Source: an uncultured Mesonia sp. | GTDB taxonomy: Bacteria > Bacteroidota > Bacteroidia > Flavobacteriales > Flavobacteriaceae | Length of the DNA stretch: 64,000 nucleotides | Direction of reading: 5' to 3' | NCBI GenBank assembly: GCA_947494545.1 | Contig: CANLVH010000007.1 | Location: 1-64,000 of the forward strand | In this document: positions 34,326 through 43,884 of the stretch, piece after piece | Layout: the number at the start of each line of letters is the position of its first letter | How positions within the stretch are numbered: the first letter of the stretch is position 1 | Program-made: the position numbers and the translations under genes | The notes under the pieces: model-generated | Seen by the model: only the letters and a program-made list of their open reading frames with translations | The model's database searches: none | What the model was told of the DNA's origin: nothing

Positions 34326-35078
34326 ATGTTTAACCTACACCAATTAGAAGGAACCCAAATTTATGCCTTCACGGTAGAAGGAGAATTAAACACCCGCGAA
34401 TTAGAAGATTTTTACTATTTATTAGACCGTAAATTAGAAGAAAATCAGAAAATTAAGTTACTGGCAGAGTTTAAAGAATTTCCCGGTTTTGAAAGTTTTA
34501 AAGCTTTTAGCGAAACCTTTAAACTAAAATTTAAAGCCTTAACCAATATAGAGAAATACGCCGTTGTTTCGGATGCCGGGTGGATAAAAGCTTTTACCCC
34601 TTTAGGAAATCTGCTTACCCCAAGAATACCTATAAAACATTTTACTACCCAAGAAAAAGACGAAGCCATTAATTGGCTTAATAAATCTTATCACAAAACC
34701 TTTACGGAAGAAGAATACCTTACTCAATTAGATTTTGAAAAGTTAAATGCTAATATTTATAAATTTACTATAGACGGCAAAATAGACCGTGGTGCCATAG
34801 AAGCCCTTTACGGAATTATAAAAAATCGCGAAGAAAAAGTAAATTTGCTGGCCGTTTTTAAAAATTTTGATGGCTTTGATAGTTTTAAAACTTTTTTAAA
34901 AGGACTAAAAGTCGATTTTGAAAGTTTAGGGCACGTAAATAAATACGCTATTGTAAGCGATAAAGAATGGATAGAAAAAATTTTGACTGCAGAAGATAAA
35001 ATCTTCCAATCGGTTGCTTTAAAATATTTTCCTTTGGAAAAAGAACAAGAAGCGGTAGCGTGGTTGAAACCTTCTTAA
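34326..35078 (+). CDS. Duplicated SpoIIAA-like (STAS/Sec14-type) protein
   Basis: 250 residues made of two homologous halves: 1-120 (YAFTVEGELNTRELEDFYY ... KYAVVSDAGWIKA) and 130-250 (YKFTIDGKIDRGAIEALYG ... KYAIVSDKEWIEK). Each half fits the SpoIIAA-like family of single-domain proteins. The internal duplication is the notable feature. Two decamer copies (34700, 34806) lie in it, in different reading frames. Confidence 0.75.
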   Translation: MFNLHQLEGTQIYAFTVEGELNTRELEDFYYLLDRKLEENQKIKLLAEFKEFPGFESFKAFSETFKLKFKALTNIEKYAVVSDAGWIKAFTPLGNLLTPRIPIKHFTTQEKDEAINWLNKSYHKTFTEEEYLTQLDFEKLNANIYKFTIDGKIDRGAIEALYGIIKNREEKVNLLAVFKNFDGFDSFKTFLKGLKVDFESLGHVNKYAIVSDKEWIEKILTAEDKIFQSVALKYFPLEKEQEAVAWLKPS

Positions 35079-35092
35079 AAAATGGTTTCTAA

Positions 35093-36616
35093 TTAACCGG
35101 TTTGATTAGTAAGATAACTCCCCATAGAAACGCTGGGGTATAATTCTTCATAGCTACTAATCTTACCTTTCAATTTTTTATAGATAAGAGAACGGTTTGG
35201 GTCATATAATTTTTTACAACCTGCAGCGGCAAAAAGTTCTAGAAACTCTTCTAAGGTTTGTTCTTGGTAATTTTTAACACGTTTCCATTTATCTGAGACC
35301 ACTAGGCCACGACGCAAACTAGGATCGTTGGTGGTAACGCCTGTTGGACATTTATTGGTGTCGCATTTTAAGGCTTGTATGCAGCCAAGGGCAAACATCA
35401 TTCCGCGCGCAGAATTACATACATCTGCGCCAATACAAAGTGCTTTAAAAATATCGAAAGCAGTAAAAATTTTAGTAGCGGTTAAGACTTTAACCTCTTC
35501 TTTTAAGCCATAACCGCGCAAGGTATCTACTACAAAAATAAGCGCGCTTTCCCAAGGCATTCCCACATAATTAGAAAAATCTATTGGTGCTGCTCCCGTA
35601 CCGCCTTCGCTGCCATCTACGGTTATAAAATCTGGTTTAATACCGGTTTCCAGCATTTTTTGGCAAATTTGTATAAACTCTGCTTTGCTACCAATACAAA
35701 GTTTAAAACCAATGGGTTTTCCGTTAGATAATTCGCACATTTGCTGTACAAATTTCAATAAACCTTCTGCGTCTTTAAAAGCGCTATGTCCCGGTGGCAA
35801 TAATACCGTTGTATGGGGTTTTACACCTCTTATTTCGGCAATTTCTTCGTTATTTTTTTCTGCTGGTAAAACACCGCCGTGACCGGGTTTTGCTCCTTGC
35901 GATAGTTTTATTTCTATCATTTTAACTTCCGGATAAGCTGCTTTTTCCTTAAATTTTTCCGGTGAAAAATTTCCATTTTCGGTACGACAACCAAAATAAT
36001 TGGTTCCTACTTCGTAAACCAAATCGCCACCTTTGCGATGGTATTCAGAAATACCGCCTTCTCCGGTATCATGAAAGAAATTACCTGTTTTTGCTCCTAA
36101 ATTTAGTGCTTCCACGGCGTTTTTGCTTAAAGCGCCAAAACTCATCGCAGAAATATTAAAAAGACTGGCGGAGTAGGGTTGTTTACAATCTTTTCCGCCA
36201 ATAGGAACGCGTGGAAAGGCTTTTAACTTTTCTGCAGGATAGATGCTGTGTTCCATCCATTTGTAGTATTCTTCTTCTACGTTTAACTCTGTACCAAACG
36301 GGTGGGTTTTATTTTGGCGTTTTGCACGTTCGTAGATATAGCTGCGGTGGTTTCTATCTACCGGCGTGCCGTCTACATCGCTTTCTACTAAGTACTGGTG
36401 CAATTCTGGTGCTATCATTTCCATCATATAACGCACGTAACCTATAACCGGAAAATTGCGCAAAATAGTATGCTTTTTTTGTTCGAGATTGTAAATTCCT
36501 AAACCAAAAACAAGTAAGATTAAAATAGAAAATCCGTAAAGCGGCCAAATTATTACGCCAATAATAGCAGCTATAATAGCACCTAAAATGAATGTAAATT
36601 TTATAGCTTCTCGCAT
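35093..36616 (-). CDS. FMN-binding glutamate-synthase-like protein
   Basis: 507 residues. Two N-terminal membrane helices (about 5-40) precede a GltB-like synthase domain: GTNYFGCRTENGNF, IKLSQGAKPGHGG, TVDGSEGGTGAAP. Three Cys in GCIQALKCDTNKCPTG have the spacing of the 3Fe-4S site in glutamate synthase. It lacks the amidotransferase domain, so it is a stand-alone flavo-iron-sulfur protein, membrane-anchored, of unproven reaction. Confidence 0.88.
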   Translation of the reverse strand: MREAIKFTFILGAIIAAIIGVIIWPLYGFSILILLVFGLGIYNLEQKKHTILRNFPVIGYVRYMMEMIAPELHQYLVESDVDGTPVDRNHRSYIYERAKRQNKTHPFGTELNVEEEYYKWMEHSIYPAEKLKAFPRVPIGGKDCKQPYSASLFNISAMSFGALSKNAVEALNLGAKTGNFFHDTGEGGISEYHRKGGDLVYEVGTNYFGCRTENGNFSPEKFKEKAAYPEVKMIEIKLSQGAKPGHGGVLPAEKNNEEIAEIRGVKPHTTVLLPPGHSAFKDAEGLLKFVQQMCELSNGKPIGFKLCIGSKAEFIQICQKMLETGIKPDFITVDGSEGGTGAAPIDFSNYVGMPWESALIFVVDTLRGYGLKEEVKVLTATKIFTAFDIFKALCIGADVCNSARGMMFALGCIQALKCDTNKCPTGVTTNDPSLRRGLVVSDKWKRVKNYQEQTLEEFLELFAAAGCKKLYDPNRSLIYKKLKGKISSYEELYPSVSMGSYLTNQTG

Positions 36617-36840
36617 AAGTTGTGTTTTAAATTAAAGCGGCAAGCTTTTATGCCAAAGAAATAATCAAAAAAGTATAACCTTTAAATTTACTGAGACTTT
36701 TGTGTACTTCCAATTATGGAAAGTATTTTTAGACAATGCGCCACAAATTTTAATACAACTTTATACGTTGAGGTTTAGAGAAGAGGGTAAAAAAGAGGTG
36801 GTTTTTTGAAGTAAAACAAGAGAAAGCTGGTTTACAAAAG
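36617..36840. other. Spacer upstream of the flavoprotein gene
   Basis: No gene or repeat recognised. Confidence 0.4.
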
Positions 36841-36878
36841 AAAAGACCGCTTAAAAATATAAGCGGTCTTTTCTTTTG
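36841..36878 (-). terminator. Terminator of the tRNA-Leu gene
   Basis: GACCGCTT and AAGCGGTC (about 36845-36852 and 36861-36868) form a stem flanked by A- and T-rich runs. It lies directly downstream of the tRNA on the minus strand. Confidence 0.75.
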
Positions 36879-36960
36879 TACTCGAGGTGGGAATCGAACC
36901 CACACTTCCGAAGAAACTGGATTTTGAATCCAGCGCGTCTACCAGTTCCGCCACTCGAGC
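36879..36960 (-). tRNA. tRNA-Leu(CAA)
   Basis: 82 nt on the minus strand. Acceptor stem GCTCGAG/CTCGAGT has a G-U closing pair and discriminator A. The anticodon arm CTGGA-TTCAAAA-TCCAG gives anticodon CAA. The variable arm is long, as expected of class II Leu tRNA, and the T arm is GTGGG-TTCGATT-CCCAC. CCA is not encoded. Confidence 0.93.
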
Positions 36961-37045
36961 ATTTGCGAGGGCAAAAGTAAAAAAATAAATAACACCAAGC
37001 TAAAAAAATACTAAAAATATTACTTTTAAGATCAAAATAAATTCC

Positions 37046-37053
37046 TAAATTTG
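37046..37053 (+). promoter_or_regulatory. TAnnTTTG box of prs
   Basis: TAAATTTG is 49 nt upstream of the ATG at 37103. Confidence 0.45.
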
Positions 37054-37102
37054 CAGCGCGTTAGAAAACATAAATAATTCGTTTACAAAACTTTAGTTCG
37101 TT

Positions 37103-38044
37103 ATGGTTAAGGCAGTTGCAGATGCTAAAATTTTTGCGTGTTCCCAGAGTACAGAATTGGCTAAAAAAATAGCCGAATCTTACGGAACGCCGCTGGGCAA
37201 CGTGATTACCTCAACGTATAGCGATGGCGAATTTCAGCCTTCTTTTGAAGAATCTGTGCGAGGTTCTCGGGTTTTTATTATTGGTTCTACTTTTCCTAAC
37301 AGCGATAATATTATGGAAATGTTATTGATGTTAGATGCTGCAAAGCGAGCTTCTGCCCGGCATATTACTGCCGTAATTCCTTATTTTGGATGGGCGAGGC
37401 AAGACAGAAAAGATAAGCCGCGCGTACCAATTGCTGCCAAATTAATAGCAAAAATGTTGGAAACCGCCGGTGCCACTCGAATTATCACAATGGATTTGCA
37501 CGCAGATCAAATTCAAGGATTTTTTGAGAAACCGGTAGATCATTTATATGCCTCTACCGTTTTCTTACCGTATTTAAGAAATTTGAAATTAAAAGATTTG
37601 ATGATGGCTTCGCCAGATATGGGCGGTTCCAAACGGGCGTATGCATACGCTAAGACTATGGAGAGTGATGTGGTAATTTGCTATAAACAACGGGCAAAAG
37701 CGAATGTTATTTCGCATATGGAATTAATTGGCGAAGTAAAAGGAAAAAATGTTGTCTTGGTAGACGATATGGTAGATACGGCCGGAACACTAACCAAAGC
37801 TGCAGATGTGATGATAGAGCGTGGCGCTTTGACCGTACGGGCAATTTGTACCCATCCTGTTTTATCTGGTAATGCATACGAGCGCATAGAAAAATCTAAA
37901 ATACAAGAGCTTATTGTTACAGACAGTATACCGCTAAAGCAAGAATCTGCAAAAATTAAAGTAGTATCTTGTGCAGATTTGGTAGCAGATGTAATGCGGC
38001 GCGTACACGAAAACCGCTCTATAAGCTCTAAATTTTTAATGTAG
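37103..38044 (+). CDS. prs: Ribose-phosphate pyrophosphokinase
   Basis: 313 residues. VIPYFGWARQDRKDKPR is the ATP/Mg site, MDLHADQIQGFF the signature helix, and NVVLVDDMVDTAGTLT the PRPP loop. It makes PRPP, which PncB, encoded in this window, uses. It is followed by rplY and pth, the common order in this phylum. Confidence 0.96.
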   Translation: MVKAVADAKIFACSQSTELAKKIAESYGTPLGNVITSTYSDGEFQPSFEESVRGSRVFIIGSTFPNSDNIMEMLLMLDAAKRASARHITAVIPYFGWARQDRKDKPRVPIAAKLIAKMLETAGATRIITMDLHADQIQGFFEKPVDHLYASTVFLPYLRNLKLKDLMMASPDMGGSKRAYAYAKTMESDVVICYKQRAKANVISHMELIGEVKGKNVVLVDDMVDTAGTLTKAADVMIERGALTVRAICTHPVLSGNAYERIEKSKIQELIVTDSIPLKQESAKIKVVSCADLVADVMRRVHENRSISSKFLM

Positions 38045-38076
38045 AAACTATTTATTAATTAATATATTTTTTAAGA

Positions 38077-38724
38077 ATGAAGTCACTTACGATCAAAGGA
38101 TCTAAAAGAGAAAGCGTAGGCAAAAAAGCAACAAAAGCCTTACGTAATGCTGAAATGGTTCCTTGCGTATTATACGGAGGAGAACAACCAATACACTTTT
38201 CGGCACCCGAAATAGCATTTAACAATTTGGTGTATACCCCAGATGTACACGTTGTTGTATTGGATTTGGACGGCAAGAAATACAATGCTGTATTGCAAGA
38301 CTTGCAATTTCATCCGGTTACAGACAACATTTTACATATGGATTTCTATGAATTTGGCGACGACCAAGAAATTACTATGGAAATTCCTGTACACTCAGAA
38401 GGTGTTCCTAAAGGGGTTAAAAATGGTGGTGTTTTACGTTTCAACCTACGTCGTATGCGCGTTCGTGGTTTGGCAAATATCTTACCAGATTACATTGAAG
38501 TTGATGTAACGCCGCTTAAAATTGGAGACAAAATGTATGTAACAGCTGTTAAGAGTGAAGATTACAACATTTTACACCCGGACAATACCGTTATCTGTCA
38601 AGTAAGAACTTCTCGTAACCTTGCGGTTCTTGATGAAGAAGACGAAGACGAAGTAGATGCTGGTGATGTTCCTGCTACAGAAGTAGAAGATGAAGGCGCA
38701 GCCGCAGCTTCTGACGATCAATAA
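38077..38724 (+). CDS. rplY: 50S ribosomal protein L25 (Ctc/TL5 type)
   Basis: 215 residues, the long form with an N-terminal 5S-rRNA-binding domain ([27 protein letters not shown]) and a C-terminal beta domain, plus an acidic low-complexity tail rich in Glu/Asp/Ala after about residue 185. It ends in an intrinsic terminator. Confidence 0.95.
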   Translation: MKSLTIKGSKRESVGKKATKALRNAEMVPCVLYGGEQPIHFSAPEIAFNNLVYTPDVHVVVLDLDGKKYNAVLQDLQFHPVTDNILHMDFYEFGDDQEITMEIPVHSEGVPKGVKNGGVLRFNLRRMRVRGLANILPDYIEVDVTPLKIGDKMYVTAVKSEDYNILHPDNTVICQVRTSRNLAVLDEEDEDEVDAGDVPATEVEDEGAAAASDDQ

Positions 38725-38742
38725 GCAAAGAAAAAGTTTTAT

Positions 38743-38778
38743 AAAAAAGCATCTTATGATAATAAGGTGCTTTTTTTT
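38743..38778 (+). terminator. Terminator of rplY
   Basis: GCATCTTAT (38749-38757) pairs with ATAAGGTGC (38762-38770), with one G-U pair and loop GATA, followed by T8. A longer pth start at 38767 would lie inside this structure. Confidence 0.85.
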
Positions 38779-38799
38779 ATTTTTATAAAAAATAAAAAT

Positions 38800-39429
38800 A
38801 TGCTCGCTTTCTTTGGTAGAATTTTATCGCAGAAAAATAAGAATAAAAAAACGCTAGATCCAGTGAAGAAATTTTTGATAGTTGGTTTAGGCAATCCGGG
38901 GCCAAAATATGCAGATACCCGCCACAATATAGGGTTTAAAATTTTAGATTATATAGCCCAAAAAGAAGAAGTAAACTTTGAAACACAAAAATTAGCAGAT
39001 AAAACCGAGTTTAGGTTTAAAGGAAGAACTTTTATTTTAGTAAAACCCAACACTTACATGAACTTAAGTGGGAAAGCGGTTAGGTATTGGTTAAACAAAG
39101 AAAAAATTGCTTTAGAAAACCTGCTTATTATCACAGACGATTTAAACCTTGACTTTGGAACCATACGCTTAAAACAAAAAGGAAGTGATGGGGGGCACAA
39201 TGGTTTAAAAGACATTCAACAGCAAATGCAAACCACCAAATACAATAGGTTTAGGTTTGGTATTAGCGATGCTTTTTCTAAAGGAAATCAAATAGACTAT
39301 GTTCTAGGTAAATGGTCTCCCGAAGAAGAAGAAAAACTACCCGAAAGATTAGAAAAATCTTGGCAATTGGTAAAATCTTTTGGCACCGCAGGAATACATA
39401 ACACCATGAATAATTTTAATAATAAGTAG
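38800..39429 (+). CDS. pth: Peptidyl-tRNA hydrolase
   Basis: 209 residues from the ATG at 38800. It has KFLIVGLGNPGPKYADTRHN (catalytic His at the end), VKPNTYMNLSG, DDLNLDFG and GGHNGLKDI. An N-terminal basic extension of about 25 residues precedes the core. The start at 38767 is rejected because it lies in the rplY terminator. The enzyme recycles peptidyl-tRNA. Confidence 0.95.
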   Translation: MLAFFGRILSQKNKNKKTLDPVKKFLIVGLGNPGPKYADTRHNIGFKILDYIAQKEEVNFETQKLADKTEFRFKGRTFILVKPNTYMNLSGKAVRYWLNKEKIALENLLIITDDLNLDFGTIRLKQKGSDGGHNGLKDIQQQMQTTKYNRFRFGISDAFSKGNQIDYVLGKWSPEEEEKLPERLEKSWQLVKSFGTAGIHNTMNNFNNK

Positions 39430-39450
39430 ACCATTTAGAAATGCTTATCT

Positions 39451-39504
39451 AGGCTTGTCTTTACGGAAAAAAGCCTGAAGATTAGCTTAAAATTCTTTAC
39501 GGAA
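39451..39504 (+). repeat. Two direct copies of CTTTACGGAA after pth
   Basis: Copies at 39459-39468 and 39495-39504, 36 bp apart in the same direction. The first lies in the loop of a hairpin AGGCTT (39451-39456)/AAGCCT (39471-39476). Confidence 0.7.
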
Positions 39505-39540
39505 AATCTATAGCGCTATCAAATTTAGAAAAAGCTAATA

Positions 39541-39571
39541 AAAAAAGGAAGCAATTTTTGCTTCCCTTTTT
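39541..39571. terminator. Bidirectional terminator between pth and the reprolysin-like protease
   Basis: GGAAGCAA-TTT-TTGCTTCC at 39547-39565 is flanked by an A run and a T run. It separates convergent genes. Confidence 0.85.
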
Positions 39572-39592
39572 ACTGTTTACCACCAATCAACC

Positions 39593-42500
39593 TTATTCTA
39601 CAATAAGTTTTTTGGTAGTATTGCTATTTCCTGAAGAAATATTCATTAAATAAACTCCGCTTTGTACATTGCCAAGATTTATCTGTTTTTCGAAAGAATT
39701 GCTAGGTTCGAATTCTTTTTCGTATACCAATCTTCCGCTAAGGTCAAACACGCTAACTTGTACTTTTTCTTGTGTGCCACTAGCTAAACCTAAAGTAAAC
39801 TGACCGTTATTAGGGTTAGGGTAAATACTAAAAGCATCTAAACTGTTAGCTTCTACAGAAAGTTCATCTGTTACATTAATGGTGTAATCTTCAACCTCTC
39901 CGTCAAAACCATTGGCGCAAGCTGTTGCAGGTTCGTTGTACTGAACGGACACGCGCATAGTAGTATTGCCTAAAACCGCATTTGCCGGAACGGTAATGTT
40001 AAGTGGCGAAGCTGCGGTAGGACCGTCTGCAGTATTGGTTGCAGAACCTAAATCGTACTCTTCGTTCGGACCGTCAAAATTACAATCTTGGTTCCAGTCT
40101 ATCCAAACTTTGGCTGCTGCCGGGTAGTCACCGTCTGTGTTAACATTAACGGTAAGATCGTAGCTTTCTTCTTGTACCAAAGTGGTCGAGATGTTTGTAT
40201 AATCACTATAACCAGATGGTTTTCCGCTAGAATTGTCTATGGTGTTAAGCACTACTTTGGTAACGCTAGTTTGATATGAGGTATTGGCAACGGAGTTACA
40301 TAAACTGCATTCTCCTATCGTGAAACTTCTTATAGAAGAATAAGGACCGTTCCCGCATGTGTTAATTGCTCTAACACGCCAGTAATAAGTAGTCTCTTCC
40401 TCAAAAGTAACAGAGGACGTATACGAGTTACTATCTGTTATTTCCTCTAAAACTATGCTGTTAAAATCAACATCTTCTGCAACTTGTATTTGATAGTTTT
40501 CTGCATTCTCATCTGCTTCCCAAGCGAATAATGGTACCAAATCTAAATCTATTTCTCCGTCGTTTGGAGTGGTTAGAACTACTGGTGATATATTGTCGCT
40601 ATACACGTGTAATACAATATCTTCTGTTCTAGTTATGGATGCAGAGGTACCAGTAACGGTAAGTATATATTCTCCAACACTTGCATTGGCTATATCTGTA
40701 ATAGTTAAATCTACAGAGGTAGCATCATTTGTTGCAGTTGCCGGGCTAAAACTTGCCGTGGTTCCTGCTGGCAATCCGGAAACAGAGAAAGTTGTTTCTT
40801 CGTTAAACCCATTTAATGTATTATACGTGAAGTTGTATTCTGCATCGTTTGGTTGACAGGTTGCCACTTCATCTTCCGTAAAGTTTATCTCAAATTCTGC
40901 TGTTTCTATAGCAAATTCTTCTGCGTTTACGGCGTAGAAAATGTTATCTGCTGCTTCTACCATAACTCTAGCTTCTTGAGTAGATTGTACTGCAGGAACG
41001 GTTATATCGTAAGAGCCGTTGTTAGGAACATTAGATGCTAAAACGGTATCAAAACTCAAACCACCATTGTTAGATAATAAGATATTTACGTTAGCCGCAT
41101 TTATTGGTGCTACATCTGTATTAGCTACGTCCCAAGTTATAGTTTGGGTTTCTCCTGCCGTCCAAGTTGTACCGGTATTTTGCGAAGTAACCACAAATGG
41201 CCCTGCGCTATCGTCTACAATTACTTGCATAAGATCTGCATCTGTTTGTCCAATTCCTGCTGCAAAACCACTTCCGTTATCGCGAACAATAAAAGAAAAA
41301 TTCATTACGCGAGATACAGACGGTGTAACTTCCCAAGTAGGGGTTAAGTTACCTGCAAGTACATCAGATAATTTTGGCATGTAGCGGTCTGGGGTTTGCG
41401 TTGGCATGATAGAACGGTATAGTGGTCCAACCGTCCAAGTAGATTGTGGCGATCCGGAGCTTGGTGCTTCGTCTGGGTCATTTGGTGCCCAGTTATAAGT
41501 TAAGGTCTCCATTCCGTCAGGATCTGTGGCGCTACCACGCAATACGTAAGCAGTAGAGATAGGAATGGTATAATCTGCGCCAGCATCTGCTACCGGAGGT
41601 TGGTTGTTTAAAGTGGTTTGCGCACCGCAAGTACTATTACCACCAGGCTGAATGTTTTCTGAAATATCGCGAACATTTACATAATTAAAATGCGCATCAG
41701 AATTAGATTGCACATTTGTAGAACAAATACCTGCATAGCCCATTATAGAGCTACCACTGGCAGGTTCTACCTCTGTAGTGCCGTCTCCACTTCTACTACA
41801 AGTATTCATAGTATGAAAGCCACCAAACTGGTGACCCATTTCGTGTGCAACATAGTCTATATAAAAGGGATCGCCAACAGGATTACTACTTCCTGTATAT
41901 GCACTTCCTTTACTACCATCTATACATACACAAGCAATACAGCCGGCATTACCGCCTCCGGTAGTATTAAAATTATGGCCAATGTCATAATTGGCACTAC
42001 CAATAGTGCTATCAATAACTTGTTGTGTGGTATTGTTATATTCGCCATTCCAAGGATCGTCTGCGCTGTCTCCCCAATAAATTAATTGGTCGTTATTGGC
42101 TACAAATACTAAGGTAATTGCCAAATCACGTTCATAAATTTCGTTTACGCGATTTATAGTGATAGCCATTTGCGCTTGAATATCTTCTACTTCTGTTCCC
42201 GGATTGGCAAAAATATTACCATAAGGAGCATTATTAGATTGTGCTAATCTGTAGGTTCGTAAAACACTATCGTCTGTGTCGTTTCTATTGGTACTAACTT
42301 CTTCTTCAATAGAATTAAGATCTATACCTTGTTCGGTAAGACATTCAAAATCTTGCGGGTTTGCACCAATATCTTTTCTACTAAAAATCATATACGAAGT
42401 TCTGTCTTCTGTATAAGGATCTATATAAGTGGTGGAACGTTGGCCCGAAAGACTCATAGCGTGTACACCAAACTGCGTAACACTAAAACGCATAGTAGCG

Positions 42501-42871
42501 GTAGGATCATCAATTCCGGTAGCTTTATAGGTTTTGATACCCGGAAATTTTACTGCTAAGCCGGGCTCCATTATTGGAGATTCTGCCACGCGAAATTTCT
42601 CTAGTTTTCCCTCCGGAGTGGGGAATTCTACAATTTTTGTAGATTTTCCGGAAATGCTTCCCCGTAAGGGCGCACCAATTAAAGCGTTTTTAAAAGCATT
42701 TAAGTTTAATTTAAATACTTCAAATTTGGTTGGGGTAACTGCCCTCTCAATAGTCTTTTCATTTTTTAGGGTAGAAACCGATATTTTCTCCCAGTAATTA
42801 TTTTGAGCTGCCATAGAAAAAACAGCAAAAAACATTAGCAAAGAAAAAACTTGGCGTAAATTTGTTTTCAT
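39593..42871 (-). CDS. Secreted reprolysin-like metalloprotease with T9SS sorting domain
   Basis: 1092 residues from the ATG at 42871; a start at 42904 would add 11 polar residues. The signal peptide ends FSMAAQ. The metzincin zinc motif HEMGHQFGGFH (about residue 341 of this start) and a Met-turn-like SIMGYAG define the protease domain. They are followed by Ig-like/REJ-like repeats, an FN3-like unit (ADENAENYQIQVAEDVDF ... TTYYWRVRAIN), a GEVED domain (AKVWIDWNQDCNFD ... VEDYTI) and a type A sorting domain (FSIYPNPNNGQF, then FDLSGRLVYE, then GVYLMNI). Exported through the type IX system. Confidence 0.9.
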   Translation of the reverse strand: MKTNLRQVFSLLMFFAVFSMAAQNNYWEKISVSTLKNEKTIERAVTPTKFEVFKLNLNAFKNALIGAPLRGSISGKSTKIVEFPTPEGKLEKFRVAESPIMEPGLAVKFPGIKTYKATGIDDPTATMRFSVTQFGVHAMSLSGQRSTTYIDPYTEDRTSYMIFSRKDIGANPQDFECLTEQGIDLNSIEEEVSTNRNDTDDSVLRTYRLAQSNNAPYGNIFANPGTEVEDIQAQMAITINRVNEIYERDLAITLVFVANNDQLIYWGDSADDPWNGEYNNTTQQVIDSTIGSANYDIGHNFNTTGGGNAGCIACVCIDGSKGSAYTGSSNPVGDPFYIDYVAHEMGHQFGGFHTMNTCSRSGDGTTEVEPASGSSIMGYAGICSTNVQSNSDAHFNYVNVRDISENIQPGGNSTCGAQTTLNNQPPVADAGADYTIPISTAYVLRGSATDPDGMETLTYNWAPNDPDEAPSSGSPQSTWTVGPLYRSIMPTQTPDRYMPKLSDVLAGNLTPTWEVTPSVSRVMNFSFIVRDNGSGFAAGIGQTDADLMQVIVDDSAGPFVVTSQNTGTTWTAGETQTITWDVANTDVAPINAANVNILLSNNGGLSFDTVLASNVPNNGSYDITVPAVQSTQEARVMVEAADNIFYAVNAEEFAIETAEFEINFTEDEVATCQPNDAEYNFTYNTLNGFNEETTFSVSGLPAGTTASFSPATATNDATSVDLTITDIANASVGEYILTVTGTSASITRTEDIVLHVYSDNISPVVLTTPNDGEIDLDLVPLFAWEADENAENYQIQVAEDVDFNSIVLEEITDSNSYTSSVTFEEETTYYWRVRAINTCGNGPYSSIRSFTIGECSLCNSVANTSYQTSVTKVVLNTIDNSSGKPSGYSDYTNISTTLVQEESYDLTVNVNTDGDYPAAAKVWIDWNQDCNFDGPNEEYDLGSATNTADGPTAASPLNITVPANAVLGNTTMRVSVQYNEPATACANGFDGEVEDYTINVTDELSVEANSLDAFSIYPNPNNGQFTLGLASGTQEKVQVSVFDLSGRLVYEKEFEPSNSFEKQINLGNVQSGVYLMNISSGNSNTTKKLIVE

Positions 42872-42969
42872 AGAATAATTTTTAGGGTTAAGGTATTTTC
42901 TCAAAATTAGTTATTTTTTAGTTTTTAACGGAAAAAATCCCTAAGATTAACAAAATCAATTTCTTAAAT

Positions 42970-43884
42970 ATGGCTACAGGAAAATCTGTTGTTACTATTG
43001 GCACCTTTGATGGCGTGCATATTGGTCACCGCAAAATTTTAAAAAGATTGATAGATTATGGGCGCGATAACGAGCTTACTTCTACGGTTTTAACCTTTTT
43101 TCCGCATCCTAGAATGGTGCTGCAAAAAGAAGCCGGGATACAATTAATTAATACCATAGAAGAAAGGAAACAAATTCTGTATAATACCGGAATAGATAGA
43201 TTGGTGGTGCATCCCTTTACACGTGAATTTTCTCGATTAAAAGCCCAAGAATATATAGAAGAGATTTTGGTAAAAAAACTTAACGTAGCGCATGTAATTA
43301 TTGGTTACGATCATCGTTTTGGAAGAAACCGAACCGCAGATATAACAGATTTAAAGAAATTTGGAAGACAATTTGATTTTAGCGTAGAAGAAATAAGCAA
43401 GCAAGATGTAGAAGAAGTTGCCGTAAGCTCTACAAAAATTAGAAAAGCCTTGGATAATGGCGAAATAGAAAAAGCTAACAAATATCTAAGCAAACCTTTT
43501 ATTTTAACCGGTACGGTAGTAAGTGGCAGAGGCTTGGGCAAAGGTTTTGGGTACCCAACCGCCAATCTTAAAATAGAAGAAAGCTATAAACTGATTCCTG
43601 CCAATGGGGTATATGTGGTAAAAACTATTCTAGAGGGTAAAACCCTTTACGGAATGATGAATATTGGCACCAATCCTACTGTGGGCGGAAAAGAAAGAAC
43701 CATAGAAACCTATTTCTTAGACTTTGACCAAGATTTGTATGGCAAGAAATTACAAATAGAAGTTTTATCGCATCTTAGGAAAGAAGTTAATTTCGACTCG
43801 ACAGAAAAACTCGTAGAAGCTATGCAGAACGACGAGAAAATAGCAAGACAATACCTTGCCAGGCTTTTTAAAGATTTACACTAA
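42970..43884 (+). CDS. ribF: Bifunctional riboflavin kinase / FAD synthetase
   Basis: 304 residues. The N-terminal nucleotidyltransferase has VVTIGTFDGVHIGH and VIIGYDHRFGRNR. The C-terminal kinase has GRGLGKGFGYPTANL and NIGTNPTVGG. It makes FMN and FAD. The stop overlaps the next ATG by 1 nt (TAATG). Confidence 0.95.
   Translation: MATGKSVVTIGTFDGVHIGHRKILKRLIDYGRDNELTSTVLTFFPHPRMVLQKEAGIQLINTIEERKQILYNTGIDRLVVHPFTREFSRLKAQEYIEEILVKKLNVAHVIIGYDHRFGRNRTADITDLKKFGRQFDFSVEEISKQDVEEVAVSSTKIRKALDNGEIEKANKYLSKPFILTGTVVSGRGLGKGFGYPTANLKIEESYKLIPANGVYVVKTILEGKTLYGMMNIGTNPTVGGKERTIETYFLDFDQDLYGKKLQIEVLSHLRKEVNFDSTEKLVEAMQNDEKIARQYLARLFKDLH

Noticed and set aside
38767..38799. Longer N-terminus for peptidyl-tRNA hydrolase
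   Set aside because: It would begin inside the rplY terminator and adds a hydrophobic stretch not found in the family.
2154..43884. The four TAATG stop-start overlaps as an unusual feature
   Set aside because: One-base overlaps at 2154, 11321, 26046 and 43884 are normal translational coupling in compact bacterial operons.
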